This document shows, piece after piece, positions 24,339 to 37,429 of a DNA stretch of 40,518 bases. Within the stretch, counting starts at the first letter, position 1. Every line of letters starts with the position of its first letter. Below the pieces are notes generated by a model, which saw nothing but the letters and a program-made list of their open reading frames with translations, did not search any database and was not told where the DNA came from. The stretch lies in NCBI GenBank assembly GCA_030998015.1, contig JARWMV010000131.1:1-40518 (forward strand), in the 5' to 3' direction. The position numbers and the translations under genes were made by a program. This DNA is from Ceratorhiza oryzae-sativae (Eukaryota > Basidiomycota > Agaricomycetes > Cantharellales > Ceratobasidiaceae).

Positions 24339-24762
24339 TCCTTAGGTTTTACAGGTTTTTCATACTTTCGTATGGGGTCTGACTATATCTTAATTCTACA
24401 CTTATAAGCAAGTTACTTAATTTAATGCGAGATTTTTGATCCCGTGTAGACACTACTACCTTTTAGTCGATGCGCTTTTATCCTTAATAAATTAAACAAA
24501 AAATTCAGCAGTCACTTCGGATGAAATCAAACTTGATTTGAAGTGGCACTGCCAACGGTTTAACCGTAAGGATTTTAGTTCCGCGAAGATCCATTTCACT
24601 TTCGATCATCTTGAGTCTCATTACATCGGAACATTGTCCATAGATAGATAATTACTCTATCGTACTTTCAAAGGTTACCCTTTTACTCGCTGTAACTTAA
24701 GCTTTAGGAATTGCCCGGAGTTTGGCAGTATTACAACATTTCGTGTGCGAACACACTGGCTT
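24339..24762 (-). ncRNA. Group I intron 5 core, mirror copy
   Basis: Reverse complement of 17997-18420. Confidence 0.78.
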
Positions 24763-24868
24763 ATTGATCTGCCATAGCGTGAATAATTGCACCTGCAGAT
24801 AAGAATAGTAAACTCTTGAAGAAAGCGTGGTTTACTAAGTGGAATAAAGCTACATTGTGTTGAGAAAG
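24763..24868 (-). CDS. nad5: nad5 exon 5, mirror copy
   Basis: Reverse-complement copy of 17891-17996; I see no base difference. Confidence 0.93.
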
Positions 24869-25053
24869 CAGTTATGTTAAATGTAACTATTACATACCGA
24901 TTTTATATAACAGGCTAGGGAAAATGTGAGGAGCAACAATAGATTGAAGAGTGGAAAGTGATCGAGAGGGAATTCGTATAGAATAACCCCGTTTAGAATA
25001 CCTCCGCGCTCTTTGATCGCCCGCAGGGCGGCCTAAGCGCGGAGGGTTTGTCA

Positions 25054-25135
25054 CGCGGCCTCGATAACCATACCCCTCGGGTCAACAGCATGTATTTATA
25101 TATAAATACAATGCTGGTTGACCCTAAGCGGGGGT
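25054..25135 (-). mobile_element. Element B, mirror of partial copy
   Basis: Mirror of 17624-17705. Confidence 0.85.
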
Positions 25136-25603
25136 TATGAAGAGCAGACTCCAAACCAAATTTATCAAGTAATAATTTTCGAAGAAGTTCAACTTCTTCT
25201 AGTGTAAAATTATCTAAAACCCCGTGATGGTTAACCAGCACGGACTATAACCCTATCCAACGCTCTCTGATCGCGCCTTTAGGCGCGGCCTAAGCGCTGA
25301 GGACTCCTAAATTGGGGGTGATTTGCGCAGGCAAATCTACACCCCCAATTTGGGGTTTTATACCAGGAGTTCGCTTTTTTTTTATTGAATCCACCATCAT
25401 CGCAAATCCAATAACCGAGGCCCGAGGGTGTCAACAGATTTGCGATATTAGCTGGTACAACTTTAACACCGTCCTGGTAAAAAATATTTAAAAACTCACC
25501 AAAACAAGGTAAAGCGTAAGTTCCAAAATATATTGCTTTATAAACTTTCCCCGAGACTTTAAGCTTAAAAGTTTGTGTTTTTGGACCTGAAGGACAAAAT
25601 TCT

Positions 25604-25775
25604 CCGCGCGCGTTAGTTGCTGGTGGGACTTGTCCCACCAACCAACGTGAGCAATCGCAACCGTTTGCGATTGCTAGTGCGCGGCATAATATCGATATTT
25701 AGCCGCCGGCTGAAAATGACGAACGGTCGTCATTTTCTACGAGGGAATCTTTAGGATTCCCTCTAACGCCGGCGG
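25604..25775 (+). mobile_element. Element A, mirror of copy 14
   Basis: Mirror of 16984-17155. Confidence 0.9.
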
Positions 25776-26075
25776 GCTCATACAAGTGAAACAGGTAATC
25801 TTCATGTACAGCTCCTTGTCTAAACCTTAAACATGGATTTATACCTAACCTTCGGTTGTTAACATTAAGGTCACCAAGTATGAGACCAACCAAGATGTCT
25901 TTCAATTGGGGTGAAAGAGTAAATTGCAATTTTTCAGATTCAGTTAACCGGCGTGACACTAAACCCTCTCGAGGTTTTAATAATGGTAAAGAAGAGAGTA
26001 CTACACAATATCCAATTGGCTGAATGTTTTCGACATTAAATGATATTGCAACGGCACATAGTAACGGAATAATTA

Positions 26076-26286
26076 TTACCCGTGCACGCCTGCGAACGCC
26101 TTGGCTTGCCAAGGCGGCCCTGGCGTGCGCGCGGCTCGCCGCGAACGCGGCCTCGTTAACAATGCCCACGGGTCGTTGACCCTCCGCTTTATTACCCCTG
26201 CCAAGACGTGCGCTAAAGCGCAGTTCTCTAGGCAGGGCGGCTGAAATCTTGGGTTACACCTAAGATTTTAGCCGATAGAGCGGGGG
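26076..26286 (-). mobile_element. Element B, mirror of copy 9
   Basis: Mirror of 16473-16683. Confidence 0.87.
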
Positions 26287-26287
26287 C

Positions 26288-26459
26288 CCGCGCGCGTTAG
26301 TTGCTGGTGGGACTTGTCCCACCAACCAACGTGAGCAATCGCAACCGTTTGCGATTGCTAGTGCGCGGCATAATATCGATATTTAGCCGCCGGCTGAAAA
26401 TGACGAACGGTCGTCATTTTCTACGAGGGAATCTTTAGGATTCCCTCTAACGCCGGCGG
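26288..26459 (+). mobile_element. Element A, mirror of copy 13
   Basis: Mirror of 16300-16471. Confidence 0.9.
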
Positions 26460-26961
26460 AAAATTAACAAAAGAGTTATTCGAAAAAAAGATTTGAATAA
26501 ATAAAACATTTATATGAAATTAGTATAGTGATAACCTACGGTAAGGCCTTACCACGGATCTATGGGTCAGCGATAGCGATAGATTCGGCTTATTAATTCT
26601 TCCAACTCTCTGATCGCGCCTTTAGGCGCGGCCTAAGCGCTGAGGACTGATAGTTAGACCAAAGTTTGTCAAAATCAACTCGGGGTTAGGTCCCTTACAG
26701 GGACCAACCCCGGAGGCAGGGCTCCCGGAAAAATCCGCAGAGCTCCCACACTCTTAGAGAGCGGGGGTTATATTGATTGATCAAGCGCGCCATAGAATCC
26801 CTAACGCGGAGAGTCAATCAATGAATTTTAACATTATTCCAATGTTAAAATTTTATAACTACAATCACTTTTATAGCGATTTGTGAACAGAGTGACTCGA
26901 CCTGCTCCTCGACCGTGACCGTCAAAGCCAGCATCTCTAATAAAAAAATATATTCCATAAG

Positions 26962-27431
26962 CTAGAGGGGGTTTATTTTATATTGCATACCGTCGCGTTG
27001 GGACCGCCCGAATGGTTTCCAAAAACACCTCCAAACATGTGCAGCTACGCTGCATTGTTTGGGGGTGGTTTTGGAGGTATAAAGCGCATTTCGGGCGTCC
27101 CCAGCGCGGCCGGCGCGGCCGAGAGTGCATGATTTGGTGTCCCATTGATGGGACGCCAAATCTACATGCATTCTCGAGTGGATGAATGAATATGCGGACC
27201 AATCAATGTAACTAGCTCATTAAATTTAGATTTGGGCATTTATACTCTATATTGGTCTTTAATGCCATTTTTGTGTAAAGCAGTATTTAAATCAAACTTA
27301 GTATTAAGTATAGAGGATAAATATTTACTATCTTCAAGTGAGAAATTATCAGTACAAAAATAAAAAGCTCCTTTATTAAAAAAGCCATCATCCATAGCGA
27401 AATAGGCTAAGCTTAAAGGTGTTAGCAAATC
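26962..27431 (-). pseudogene. Intron 4 first LAGLIDADG_2 remnant, mirror copy
   Basis: Reverse complement of 15328-15797, with the same internal TAA. Confidence 0.76.
26988..27178 (-). mobile_element. Element D, mirror of copy 3
   Basis: Mirror of 15581-15771. Confidence 0.9.
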
Positions 27432-27641
27432 AAACCCCCGCTTAGGGTCAACCAGCATTGTATTTATATATAAATACATGCTGTTGACCCGAGGGGTTTG
27501 GTTATCGAGGCCGCGTTCGCGGCGAGGTATTGCGAGGTACCCTGGAACTTTAAGTTCCAGGGTACCTCGGAATCAGACGCCGCGCGCACGCCAGGGCCGC
27601 CTTGGCTTAAGCCAGGGCGTTCGCAGGCGTGCACGGGTCAA
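27429..27641 (+). mobile_element. Element B, mirror of copy 8
   Basis: Mirror of 15118-15330. Confidence 0.87.
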
Positions 27642-27694
27642 CTAAATTAAAGTATAGTGATAGTCTCTAATGCTAAATACCTGTCGCTGCATGT

Positions 27695-27916
27695 CCGCGC
27701 GCGTTAGTTGCTGGTGGGACTTGTCCCACCAACCAACGTGAGCAATCGCAACCGTTTGCGATTGCTAGTGCGCGGCATAATATCGATATTTAGCCGCCGG
27801 CTGAAAATGACGAACGGTCGTCATTTTCTACGAGGGAATCTTTATGGGAGGTAGCCTGGACCATGAGACTCATGGTCAAGGCTACCTCATCTGAGGATTC
27901 CCTCTAACGCCGGCGG
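27695..27916 (+). mobile_element. Element A, mirror of copy 12
   Basis: Mirror of 14843-15064. Confidence 0.9.
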
Positions 27917-28337
27917 GAGGCGGACATGTTCCGACTCGTGAGTCGGGAAAACAACTAGGATTTATTACCCTCGAGAATCGATGTAGATTTGCCTTCGCAA
28001 ATCTTACCCGGGGTCAATGGCGACATTGCAATTATTGGGGGTCACCGTCGACGGTGTCAAAAGACTCCGCTTAGTCATTCTTCATTCTCTAGAGAACTCC
28101 TACCCTAACCCTGTCGAAGAGTCCGATTTGGCCAGTGCTGTCATGATCTAAGCGCAAAGCGACGATTCTGTGGGGTAGTTAAACTTCAGTTGGTCTGGGT
28201 GCCAACTTAACTGGCAGAGCCTTGGTCTGAGTACGTTCTAACCCCAGGGCTCACCACAACTAGATTCTCTTTTACAGACCCTGGCACAAGCCCTGGCCTT
28301 ACTTTTTAGTTCATTACAAGGTGGATGAACTAAAAAA

Positions 28338-28415
28338 GAGGCCGCGTTCGCGGCGAGGTATTGCCTCGGAATCAGACGCCGCGCGCACGCCAGTTCGCAG
28401 GCGTGCACGGGTCAT
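28338..28415 (+). mobile_element. Element B, mirror of compact copy 7
   Basis: Mirror of 14344-14421. Confidence 0.85.
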
Positions 28416-28528
28416 AATCTTTTCCGTTCAGGACGATGCTTAATGTTATATGTAATCTCGGTATGGCATGCGACCATGCAGGGATGAAAGTTACCCGCAT
28501 ACCCTGTAACCGCCTTTATGGTAGTATT

Positions 28529-28829
28529 GAATATGCGGAAATTTCAATTGTTCTCACAATTGCTCGGACTATATCTCATAGACACTTGTCTATTGCTATT
28601 TCTAGTCTCTGAGGCGTATTTAAGCCTGCTTATTTACCTTACCCCGCTAATCGATACCCCTGCCAAGACGTGCGCTAAAGCGCAGTTCTCTAGGCAGGGT
28701 GTAGATTTGCCTTCGCAAATCATCGATTATTGGAGCCCTCCGCGCTTAGGCCGCCCTGCGGGCGATCAAAGAGCGCGGAGGGAAGGTGGTTCAAGCATTT
28801 GATAGCATTTAATGTGGGCCTATTTTCAA
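28529..28829 (-). ncRNA. Group I intron 4 core, mirror copy
   Basis: Reverse complement of 13930-14230, including the same inserted composite. Confidence 0.73.
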
Positions 28830-29030
28830 ACCAACAGCTAAGAAAATATATCCCATTTGAGAAATAGTACTAAACGCAATTATTCGTTTTAAATCATTTT
28901 GCAATAGACCAGTAGAAGCAGCAAAGAAAGCTGTTATGGCTCCTACCCATAAGATTACTAATAGTGCAGTAGAACTATATTCTAATAATGGGGATGATCT
29001 AAGAAGTAAGTAACATCCAGCTGTAACTAG
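28830..29030 (-). CDS. nad5: nad5 exon 4, mirror copy
   Basis: Reverse-complement copy of 13729-13929. The open frame here extends upstream through family B sequence, but that extension is intronic. Confidence 0.94.
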
Positions 29031-29611
29031 GGTACAAATGTTTATATGACCCGTGCACGCCTGCGAACGCCTTGGCTTAAGCCAAGGCGGCCCTGGCGTG
29101 CGCGCGGCGTCTGATTCCGAGGTACCCTGGAACTTAAAGTTCCAGGGTACCTCGCAATACCTCGCCGCGAACGCGGCCTCGATAACCATACCCACGGGTC
29201 AACAGCATGTATTTATATATAAATACAATGCTGGTTGACCCTAAGCGGGGGTATGATTTTACCCTCGTCTGTAATCGTTTACAACACGACTTCAGACTCG
29301 GGCGCCGACCCTGCAAGCCAAGGAATTGTTCAACTCCGACTTGGGGTCGAGGCATAAATGGGACTATGTCTTTACCCATATAACAATTTTTATTCATTTT
29401 ATTACGAATTGTAGATTACGGTTATTATGGGTATACTCGTGTAGTCTCTGGGGAACTTAATTATTGGTCGGTTCCTGCTAATTGACCTATATTATATATT
29501 GAAATTATGACCCATAGTCGTTCAAAGACTTAGCGGGTATTCAAATATTAAGGTTATCCTAGCATACAGAGTAATTTTTCATAACCGTTACCGGTTAAGG
29601 CTGTTACCCTA
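29031..29611 (-). ncRNA. Group I intron 3 core, mirror copy
   Basis: Reverse complement of 13150-13728. It has the two extra bases (GG on the coding strand) in its family B element that the left arm lacks. Confidence 0.7.
29046..29255 (-). mobile_element. Element B, mirror of copy 6
   Basis: Mirror of 13506-13713 but two bases longer; it has the GAGGCCGCG form common to the other copies. Confidence 0.88.
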
Positions 29612-29768
29612 AAATTTGTGGCATGTATTTTTTATAATATTTGTTTACTTTCCCCTACGACCCGACGGATTTTTGACTTGTCCTCTTATCGTGATTTGGG
29701 AGGAGCTCTCCGCGCATGGGCCGCGCCTCTAATGATCTAAGCGCGGAGGGTTCCCTGTCGCAGCATGT

Positions 29769-29990
29769 CCGCGCGCGTTAGTTGCTGGTGGGACTTGTCC
29801 CACCAACCAACGTGAGCAATCGCAACCGTTTGCGATTGCTAGTGCGCGGCATAATATCGATATTTAGCCGCCGGCTGAAAATGACGAACGGTCGTCATTT
29901 TCTACGAGGGAATCTTTATGGGAGGTAGCCTGGACCATGAGACTCATGGTCAAGGCTACCTCATCTGAGGATTCCCTCTAACGCCGGCGG
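29769..29990 (+). mobile_element. Element A, mirror of copy 11
   Basis: Mirror of 12771-12992. Confidence 0.9.
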
Positions 29991-30157
29991 ACATGCTACT
30001 GCGTTACCAAGCCTGTAAGGCCAACGTATTGGGAGGGCCATTACCCCCCCAAACAATGCAGCATAGCTGCATCAGTTTGGGGGGTCAATGGCGACATTGC
30101 AATTATTGGGGGTCTACAGGGAAATTAAGAATCTTTTTTAATATAGTCTTTCAACCA

Positions 30158-30275
30158 TACCGTCGCGTTGGGACCGCCCGAATGGTTTCGGGCGTCCCCA
30201 ACGCGGCCGGCGCGGCCGAGAGTGCATGATTTGGTGTCCCATTGATGGGACGCCAAATCTACATGCATTCTCGAG
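30158..30275 (-). mobile_element. Element D, mirror of copy 2
   Basis: Mirror of 12486-12603. Confidence 0.9.
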
Positions 30276-30935
30276 TGATAGTTTAAACCGTTTTTTGAAC
30301 TTAGAAGGTGCAGTGATTTTACCGTCTCGAACAGGGCCTGTAATATAAGTCTGGGTAAATCCCCGTGAAGGTTTTAAATCCTACCCCTGCCAAGACGTGC
30401 GCTAAAGCGCAGTTGCCCAGGCAGGGGTAATGCCTAATAAATCAGATAGCTCTGCTCGAGCTGCATTTGGATTATTATGGAAACGAACTAAATTGTTGTC
30501 TAAAGTATCTATTGAAACAACTGGCCAGTTTTTTTTATCCTGAATTTCTAGTAATGTTTCCCGATATGAAGGGTTACCCTGTCGTCAGCGTGTACAAGTA
30601 CACGCTGCAATCAATTGTTGGGGGTCTACAGGGTACAACAAAGATATACCGTCAGGATTCCCCCTGCAATAGGTATTTGTTTTTCTTTCCCTGCCTAGGG
30701 AACTGCACTAAAGTGCACGTCCTGGCAGGGGTAATTAATATAACGGTAGGCTTGCCAAGGGTTTAAGTTATTAGTTGTTGCAAACTCAGAAGCAGAGTGA
30801 AATTCCCCATAAAGTGTTTCTTTATCGTCTAAATATGCATGGATAACACCTTTAGGAATTTCTTCTAAGTTTATTCCGATAACAGGTAATAATTTCTCAA
30901 AAGAAGATAAGGGTGCTGAAGATGAAATTGATTGT

Positions 30936-31107
30936 CCGCGCGCGTTAGTTGCTGGTGGGACTTGTCCCACCAACCAACGTAAGCAATCGCAACCGTTTGC
31001 GATTGCTAGTGCGCGGAATAATATCGATATTTAGCCGCCGGCTGAAAATGACGAACGGTCGTCATTTTCTACGAGGGAATCTTTCAGATTCCCTCTAACG
31101 CCGGCGG
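30936..31107 (+). mobile_element. Element A, mirror of copy 10
   Basis: Mirror of 11654-11825; it carries the same private variants. Confidence 0.9.
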
Positions 31108-31229
31108 ATCTACAATTCGAAGATGCAAATTAGGTTTCGGACATAAAACAAAGTGATTTACTCTATTTCTATTCCATCTGATGTCATATTCTGTTAAACC
31201 TAACGCTGATTTAGCTTTATTAATAGAAT

Positions 31230-31483
31230 CATACCCCCGCTTAGGGTCAACCAGCATTGTATTTATATATAAATACATGCTGTTGACCCGTGGGTATGGT
31301 TATCGAGGCCGCGTTCGCGGCGAGGTATTGCGAGGTACCCTGGAACTTTAAGTTCCAGGGTACCTCGGAATCAGACGCCGCGCGCACGCCAGGGCCGCCT
31401 TGGCTTGATTATTGACCTTAAGGTCAATATGAGCCAAGCTTGCTTGGCTTAAGCCAAGGCGTTCGCAGGCGTGCACGGGTCAT
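31230..31483 (+). mobile_element. Element B, mirror of copy 5
   Basis: Mirror of 11278-11531. Confidence 0.9.
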
Positions 31484-31541
31484 AAGTATTAAATAAATTT
31501 CCTGCTATATCAAAAACAGAGATTGGGTGAGAATTGTTCCA

Positions 31542-31713
31542 CCGCGCGCGTTAGTTGCTGGTGGGACTTGTCCCACCAACCAACGTGAGCAATCGCAACC
31601 GTTTGCGATTGCTAGTGCGCGGCATAATATCGATATTTAGCCGCCGGCTGAAAATGACGAACGGTCGTCATTTTCTACGAGGGAATCTTTCAGATTCCCT
31701 CTAACGCCGGCGG
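31542..31713 (+). mobile_element. Element A, mirror of copy 9
   Basis: Mirror of 11048-11219. Confidence 0.9.
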
Positions 31714-31925
31714 GGATTGTATTCTTCAATGTCAATAGCTGCAAAAGTAAAACTTACTGAAACTTTAGGATCATTAATTTCAGGATTTAGATGTGAAATT
31801 ATACTCTGTTCTAACAATCTAACATGAAACTCTGAAAAGCAGTTCAATATGAACATAGATTTGGCGTCTAATTTTATTTGCGGGTTTAACTCAATAAATA
31901 AATTTAGGTAATTTGGTGTTTTAAA

Positions 31926-32116
31926 TACCGTCGCGTTGGGACCGCCCGAATGGTTTCCAAAAACACCTCCAAACATGTGCAGCTACGCTGCATTGTTTGG
32001 GGGTGGTTTTGGAGGTATAAAGCGCATTTCGGGCGTCCCCAGCGCGGCCGGCGCGGCCGAGAGTGCATGATTTGGTGTCCCATTGATGGGACGCCAAATC
32101 TACATGCATTCTCGAG
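31926..32116 (-). mobile_element. Element D, mirror of copy 1
   Basis: Mirror of 10645-10835. Confidence 0.9.
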
Positions 32117-33346
32117 TGCAGGTAAGAAATAATAATTATCAAAGCCTCCACCAGTTGTTCGCATTTCGTTTAATAAACCTTGTCTACCGTAAGTCCAAGA
32201 ATGTATGTAATTATGAAGTCTACTTACAGGATTAATAGTTGATCCAACATAGCGTCTTAGACTATCTTTATTAATAAAGAAATAAATATAACTACTATCT
32301 AGATCATCAAAAGCAATTTCAGGAGTTCTTAATTTAGCACAATCTTTTAAATTACTGTTAGACAACATTGAATCTAAAGAAGTTAATGAAGAACATACTC
32401 CAGTGTGTTCTTTAGCTAAAAATCCCATTTTTAACAAGTGTAAACAATGATTGTTAATAAATAATTTAACTAGGCTGTCTTCAGGAAGCCAAGAAAAAAA
32501 CTGTATTAAAGCGTTTTGAGCATTTACACCAGCAGATGTAATTCTCCAAGGGATAAACCCTTCACTTTTATCGTGGGGTTTTACAGGCACCAAAGAACAA
32601 AGAAAAATCCCATCTAAGGGAGATTGTAAAACTAATGACGACAAAGGCGCCATTAGAAACAATAACAGAAATAAATAAATTTTTAGCATTTGTTAATTAA
32701 TAATAGGATAAGATACGGTAACACAATATTGAAGTTATTTATTTTTGGCAAGTAAAGAAAAAGCAAAAATAAATAAGATTTGGTTGTACGTCAGCAAACT
32801 CTGTGGCCTTGATAAGCCCGAGCGCAATCTTCGATCGCGCTAACGAGTTTGAAGATGGGATTCCTGGCACTAAGATCGCCGTACTTAGTACGGGCTTTAC
32901 TGCCCGCGCTGAGCCAACTTTCACAGTCTTATCATTGATCGACCCGTCGGATTTTGGACTCTGATTCCGAGGTAGCCTGGAACCTCTGGGGTCCAGGCTA
33001 CCTCGCAATACCTTGTGCTGGTCTGTCTCCATGCAAGATTTATAAAATCTTGCTGGACCTTAGACCAGCATCAGTCCAAATTTCACAATATCAGGGGGCA
33101 TACGGTGGGATAATTGACGGAAGTTGATCTGGTCAGACCAACTGACTTTTTTGCAGACGTCAATTTCCCGTCGGCTAAAATCCTAGGCTATACTGAAAGT
33201 ATACCTAGGATTTCGGCAGGGTAAAGTACCAGAATAAATCGTCCTGGCCAGAGATCTCAGGCGAAGCGATTTTGGGTTAAGAAATGTCAACAACATTTCT
33301 ATACACGGGGTTAATAGCAATTTATTTTTCGCTAAATTTAGGAATT

Positions 33347-33600
33347 ATGACCCGTGCACGCCTGCGAACGCCTTGGCTTAAGCCAAGCAAGCTTGGCTCA
33401 TATTGACCTTAAGGTCAATAATCAAGCCAAGGCGGCCCTGGCGTGCGCGCGGCGTCTGATTCCGAGGTACCCTGGAACTGAAAGTTCCAGGGTACCTCGC
33501 AATACCTCGCCGCGAACGCGGCCTCGATAACCATACCCACGGGTCAACAGCATGTATTTATATATAAATACAATGCTGGTTGACCCTAAGCGGGGGTATG
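33347..33600 (-). mobile_element. Element B, mirror of copy 4
   Basis: Mirror of 9161-9414. Confidence 0.9.
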
Positions 33601-33657
33601 ATTAAATCCAAAAATCTGCTTCTTTTATGGGAATTTTGGTTCCGTGTCGCAGCATGT

Positions 33658-33829
33658 CCGCCGGCGTTAGAGGGAATCCTAAAGATTCCCTCGTAGAAAA
33701 TGACGACCGTTCGTCATTTTCAGCCGGCGGCTAAATATCGATATTATGCCGCGCACTAGCAATCGCAAACGGTTGCGATTGCTCACGTTGGTTGGTGGGA
33801 CAAGTCCCACCAGCAACTAACGCGCGCGG
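33658..33829 (-). mobile_element. Element A, mirror of copy 8
   Basis: Mirror of 8932-9103, extra arms included. Confidence 0.9.
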
Positions 33830-34348
33830 ACATGCTGCGACAGGGTTCCGGAACGCCCCTCAAATAATAATCCTAGAAGGGGTTAAAGGCGAAAGTTTGT
33901 TTCTTTAACCTCTTCTTAAAAAAAATAGCAATTATTTTTTTCCCTTGTGCCAATAGCCTACGTAAGAAAGCTGAGACACATTTTGTGACCATTGAAGGTC
34001 CGTATTAATCCTAAAAATATAATTTCAAATGCATAGTATCAAGTATTCCGAACCCTGCCAGAGTGTACGGGCTAAGAAAAAAAACGGTTAATAATAGATG
34101 GAGATAAACAACCTCCTGCACTCAAGTGTATATGAGTCGCAAATTGGGTTAGTGTACGCAGACTCTAGTTTTAAAAGATTCTTAATTTATAAATAATCCC
34201 TGCCTGGACCCAATAACAGGTGGGAGGGTATCCACCCTTCCCACCTGTGAAAGGGATGGGCAACTGCGTCTTTGCTCGAGTCAGAGGACGAATTTGGGTG
34301 GCGCAAGTCTTGGCATGGGTAGTAAACAAATATTGTAATTTAATTTTC

Positions 34349-34684
34349 GGTAGCAGCATGCAGTAAAGCAGAAACAGGTGTTGGACCTTCCATTGAATGA
34401 GGTAACCAAGTATTAAGACCTAGTTGGGCTGATTTTCCCATAGCAGCAAATAATAACAATAAACCTATTATTGTTATAGCTGTTTCATTCATATATGGTG
34501 CAATACTGAATACTGTGGCATAATCAATATTTCCAAATAGCCAGAATATAGCAAAGAACCCAATACTTAAGAACATATCACCAACTCTATTCATAGTTAA
34601 AGCCAATATAGCAGACTTATTAGCTTGAATTCTGGTAAACCAGAAGTTAATCAGTAAGTATGAAGATATACCAATACCCTCCCA
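34349..34684 (-). CDS. nad5: nad5 exon 3, mirror copy
   Basis: Reverse-complement copy of 8077-8412. Confidence 0.94.
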
Positions 34685-34963
34685 CGGGAAATAGCGGACC
34701 TTAATCTTTATTCATTTAATTTTTCTAACATGGAAAAATAAACTCCCCGGTTATCGGCTGAAATCTTAGGTGTAACTCCCAACCACAAGGGGAGGGGTTG
34801 CAAGCCTAAGGAGTATAGGCTTGTTTCCATGCAAGATTTATAAAATCTTGCTGGACCTGCATTAGGGTCATTGGTTGAGGGACCTGTGCAATGAAATCAA
34901 ATTTCTTAAGAAGAAGGTAGTTAAATTAACGATGAAGATATTTTATATAGCATTGATGAATGC

Positions 34964-35185
34964 CCGCCGGCGTTAGAGGGAATCCTCAGATGAGGTAGCC
35001 TTGACCATGAGTCTCATGGTCCAGGCTACCTCCCATAAAGATTCCCTCGTAGAAAATGACGACCGTTCGTCATTTTCAGCCGGCGGCTAAATATCGATAT
35101 TATGCCGCGCACTAGCAATCGCAAACGGTTGCGATTGCTCACGTTGGTTGGTGGGACAAGTCCCACCAGCAACTAACGCGCGCGG
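34964..35185 (-). mobile_element. Element A, mirror of copy 7
   Basis: Mirror of 7577-7798. Confidence 0.9.
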
Positions 35186-35328
35186 GAGTTACAATAGCTC
35201 GAAGAATAGGTTGTTGTTTTACAGGAATACATATTAACCACTGATTTTCCCGTTTTAGTATTAATCGGGTTTCTATATTAAAATTACCCAATAATGATTT
35301 TTGTAGAAGTTTAACTTCTTCCAATGTG

Positions 35329-35583
35329 TATGACCCGTGCACGCCTGCGAACGCCTTGGCTTAAGCCAAGCAAGCTTGGCTCATATTGACCTTAAGGTCA
35401 ATAATCAAGCCAAGGCGGCCCTGGCGTGCGCGCGGCGTCTGATTCCGAGGTACCCTGGAACTGAAAGTTCCAGGGTACCTCGCAATACCTCGCCGCGAAC
35501 GCGGCCTCGATAACCATACCCACGGGTCAACAGCATGTATTTATATATAAATACAATGCTGGTTGACCCTAAGCGGGGGTATG
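35329..35583 (-). mobile_element. Element B, mirror of copy 3
   Basis: Mirror of 7179-7433. Confidence 0.9.
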
Positions 35584-36496
35584 AAATATTTATTTCTAAA
35601 AGGTTTTCCCTTAAACTTATTTTTATCGTGGTATTTTATAGTTGTATGATGACAGTTTAAAGCTTCAGCAGCTTGCCGTGTAGAATCATATACAATTACA
35701 GTATTTTTTTCAATATCTGTAACTCCGCTCCCTGGATCTCTAGAGATCCAGGAGGCGGACTTTGTTACCTTTTTCAAAATTTAGTTTAGAAAGATGCGCT
35801 CTAATTTTAGATAAAGACTCTTCGCTATGCTTAAACCCTAAGGATGAGCAAGCTTTTTTTAAAACCCCAAATTGGGGGTGTAGATTTGCCTGCGCAAATC
35901 ACCCCCAATTTAGAAGTCCTCAGCGCTTAGGCCGCGCCTAAAGGCGCGATCAGAGAGTTGGAGGAAGCATGATTAGGAAAAGATTGCTCGAATCTAACTC
36001 GACTATTGTGTGATGATTTTATTCGTTCAACACGAGAATCTCCGAGAAGAGTCCCTATTAAAATATCACGAAATTGTTGCACGTACGTGCAACAACTTCA
36101 CCCTTGAGGCGCCTGATTCCGAGGTAGCCTGGAACCTCTGGGGTCCAGGCTACCTCGCAATACCTCGGCAGTAATTTCCTTGAGGCGGAGCTGCGATCGT
36201 AGGCGGGCACGGGTCAGTTTGTTCAGAACTGAGATCAACTTCTAATTTTAATGGAGTTGTTTGTCGAGGTTTTCCGTATTCAGAACCTTTTTTCCTGCAT
36301 AAAGTAAAATAGGACTAGTTAAAAAAGATTCCTGTAAAGTTTCACCGTTATAATTTTCGAGAAATGATAGCAATAGACCCCCAATGCGTTGCAGCGTATT
36401 GGGGGGCTATTGCCCCCCCAAACAATGCAGCGTAGCTGCATTTGTTTGGGGGGTCAATAGTGAAAATATAATATTCTCATCCCGCTTTATAAGACT

Positions 36497-36713
36497 AAAT
36501 TTATTTAGTTTAGGACTATATCTTTAAATTGATGAAACAATTCGCACCACGTATAGCCTCTGAGGATCCGCTTATTATTTAAAATAGGATTTCCTGCTGA
36601 TTATCCAATCTTTGGAATTATTTTGGTTAAATAATTCAAAAGCTCTAAGGAGTTTCCAGCATATAGTGGTGTACATAATGTGTTTAGTAACACATTTAGG
36701 CCGGGAGTAATTG
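36497..36713 (-). ncRNA. Group I intron 2 core, mirror copy
   Basis: Reverse complement of 6049-6265. Confidence 0.82.
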
Positions 36714-36806
36714 ACCGATAAACATAGTTAGGTATGAATCTCCTGCTACTAGAACAAGCATAAAGAAAGTGAATAATGATAAGTATGAAAAGAATCTTTG
36801 GTTGTG
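36714..36806 (-). CDS. nad5: nad5 exon 2, mirror copy
   Basis: Reverse-complement copy of 5956-6048. Exon 1 would lie beyond the right edge of the window if the palindrome continues. Confidence 0.92.
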
Positions 36807-37005
36807 CATTGAGGTCAAATTTATCATACAATTAAATATTTATTATAACTCTCTTCCTGTGTTCATCCCTGATTTTATTTTTATTATGGAATTTAAACCT
36901 TCAGTCGTAAGATGGGATCCCTCATTCATCAATTTAGCGATTTTACACCAGTCCAAATAATCTAATAATTTTACACCAAGCAAAGGGTTATTTTCAAAAA
37001 AAGGT

Positions 37006-37177
37006 CCGCGCGCGTTAGTTGCTGGTGGGACTTGTCCCACCAACCAACGTGAGCAATCGCAACCGTTTGCGATTGCTAGTGCGCGGCATAATATCGATAT
37101 TTAGCCGCCGGCTGAAAATGACGAACGGTCGTCATTTTCTACGAGGGAATCTTTAGGATTCCCTCTAACGCCGGCGG
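37006..37177 (+). mobile_element. Element A, mirror of copy 6
   Basis: Mirror of 5586-5757. Confidence 0.9.
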
Positions 37178-37429
37178 GACCCGTGCACGCCTGCGAACGC
37201 CTTGGCTTAAGCCAAGCAAGCTTGGCTCATATTGACCTTAAGGTCAATAATCAAGCCAAGGCGGCCCTGGCGTGCGCGCGGCGTCTGATTCCGAGGTACC
37301 CTGGAACTGAAAGTTCCAGGGTACCTCGCAATACCTCGCCGCGAACGCGGCCTCGATAACCATACCCACGGGTCAACAGCATGTATTTATATATAAATAC
37401 AATGCTGGTTGACCCTAAGCGGGGGTATG
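37178..37429 (-). mobile_element. Element B, mirror of copy 2
   Basis: Mirror of 5334-5585. Confidence 0.9.

Larger units (their letters stand above)
24890..26075 (-). pseudogene. Intron 4 second LAGLIDADG_2 HEG, mirror copy
   Basis: Reverse complement of 16684-17869. Confidence 0.8.
30125..32689 (-). pseudogene. Intron 3 GIY-YIG HEG, mirror copy
   Basis: Reverse complement of 10072-12636, with all eight interruptions at the same places. Confidence 0.83.
34921..36366 (-). pseudogene. Intron 2 mosaic HEG, mirror copy
   Basis: Reverse complement of 6396-7841. The run of six A that causes the frameshift is also six here. Confidence 0.75.
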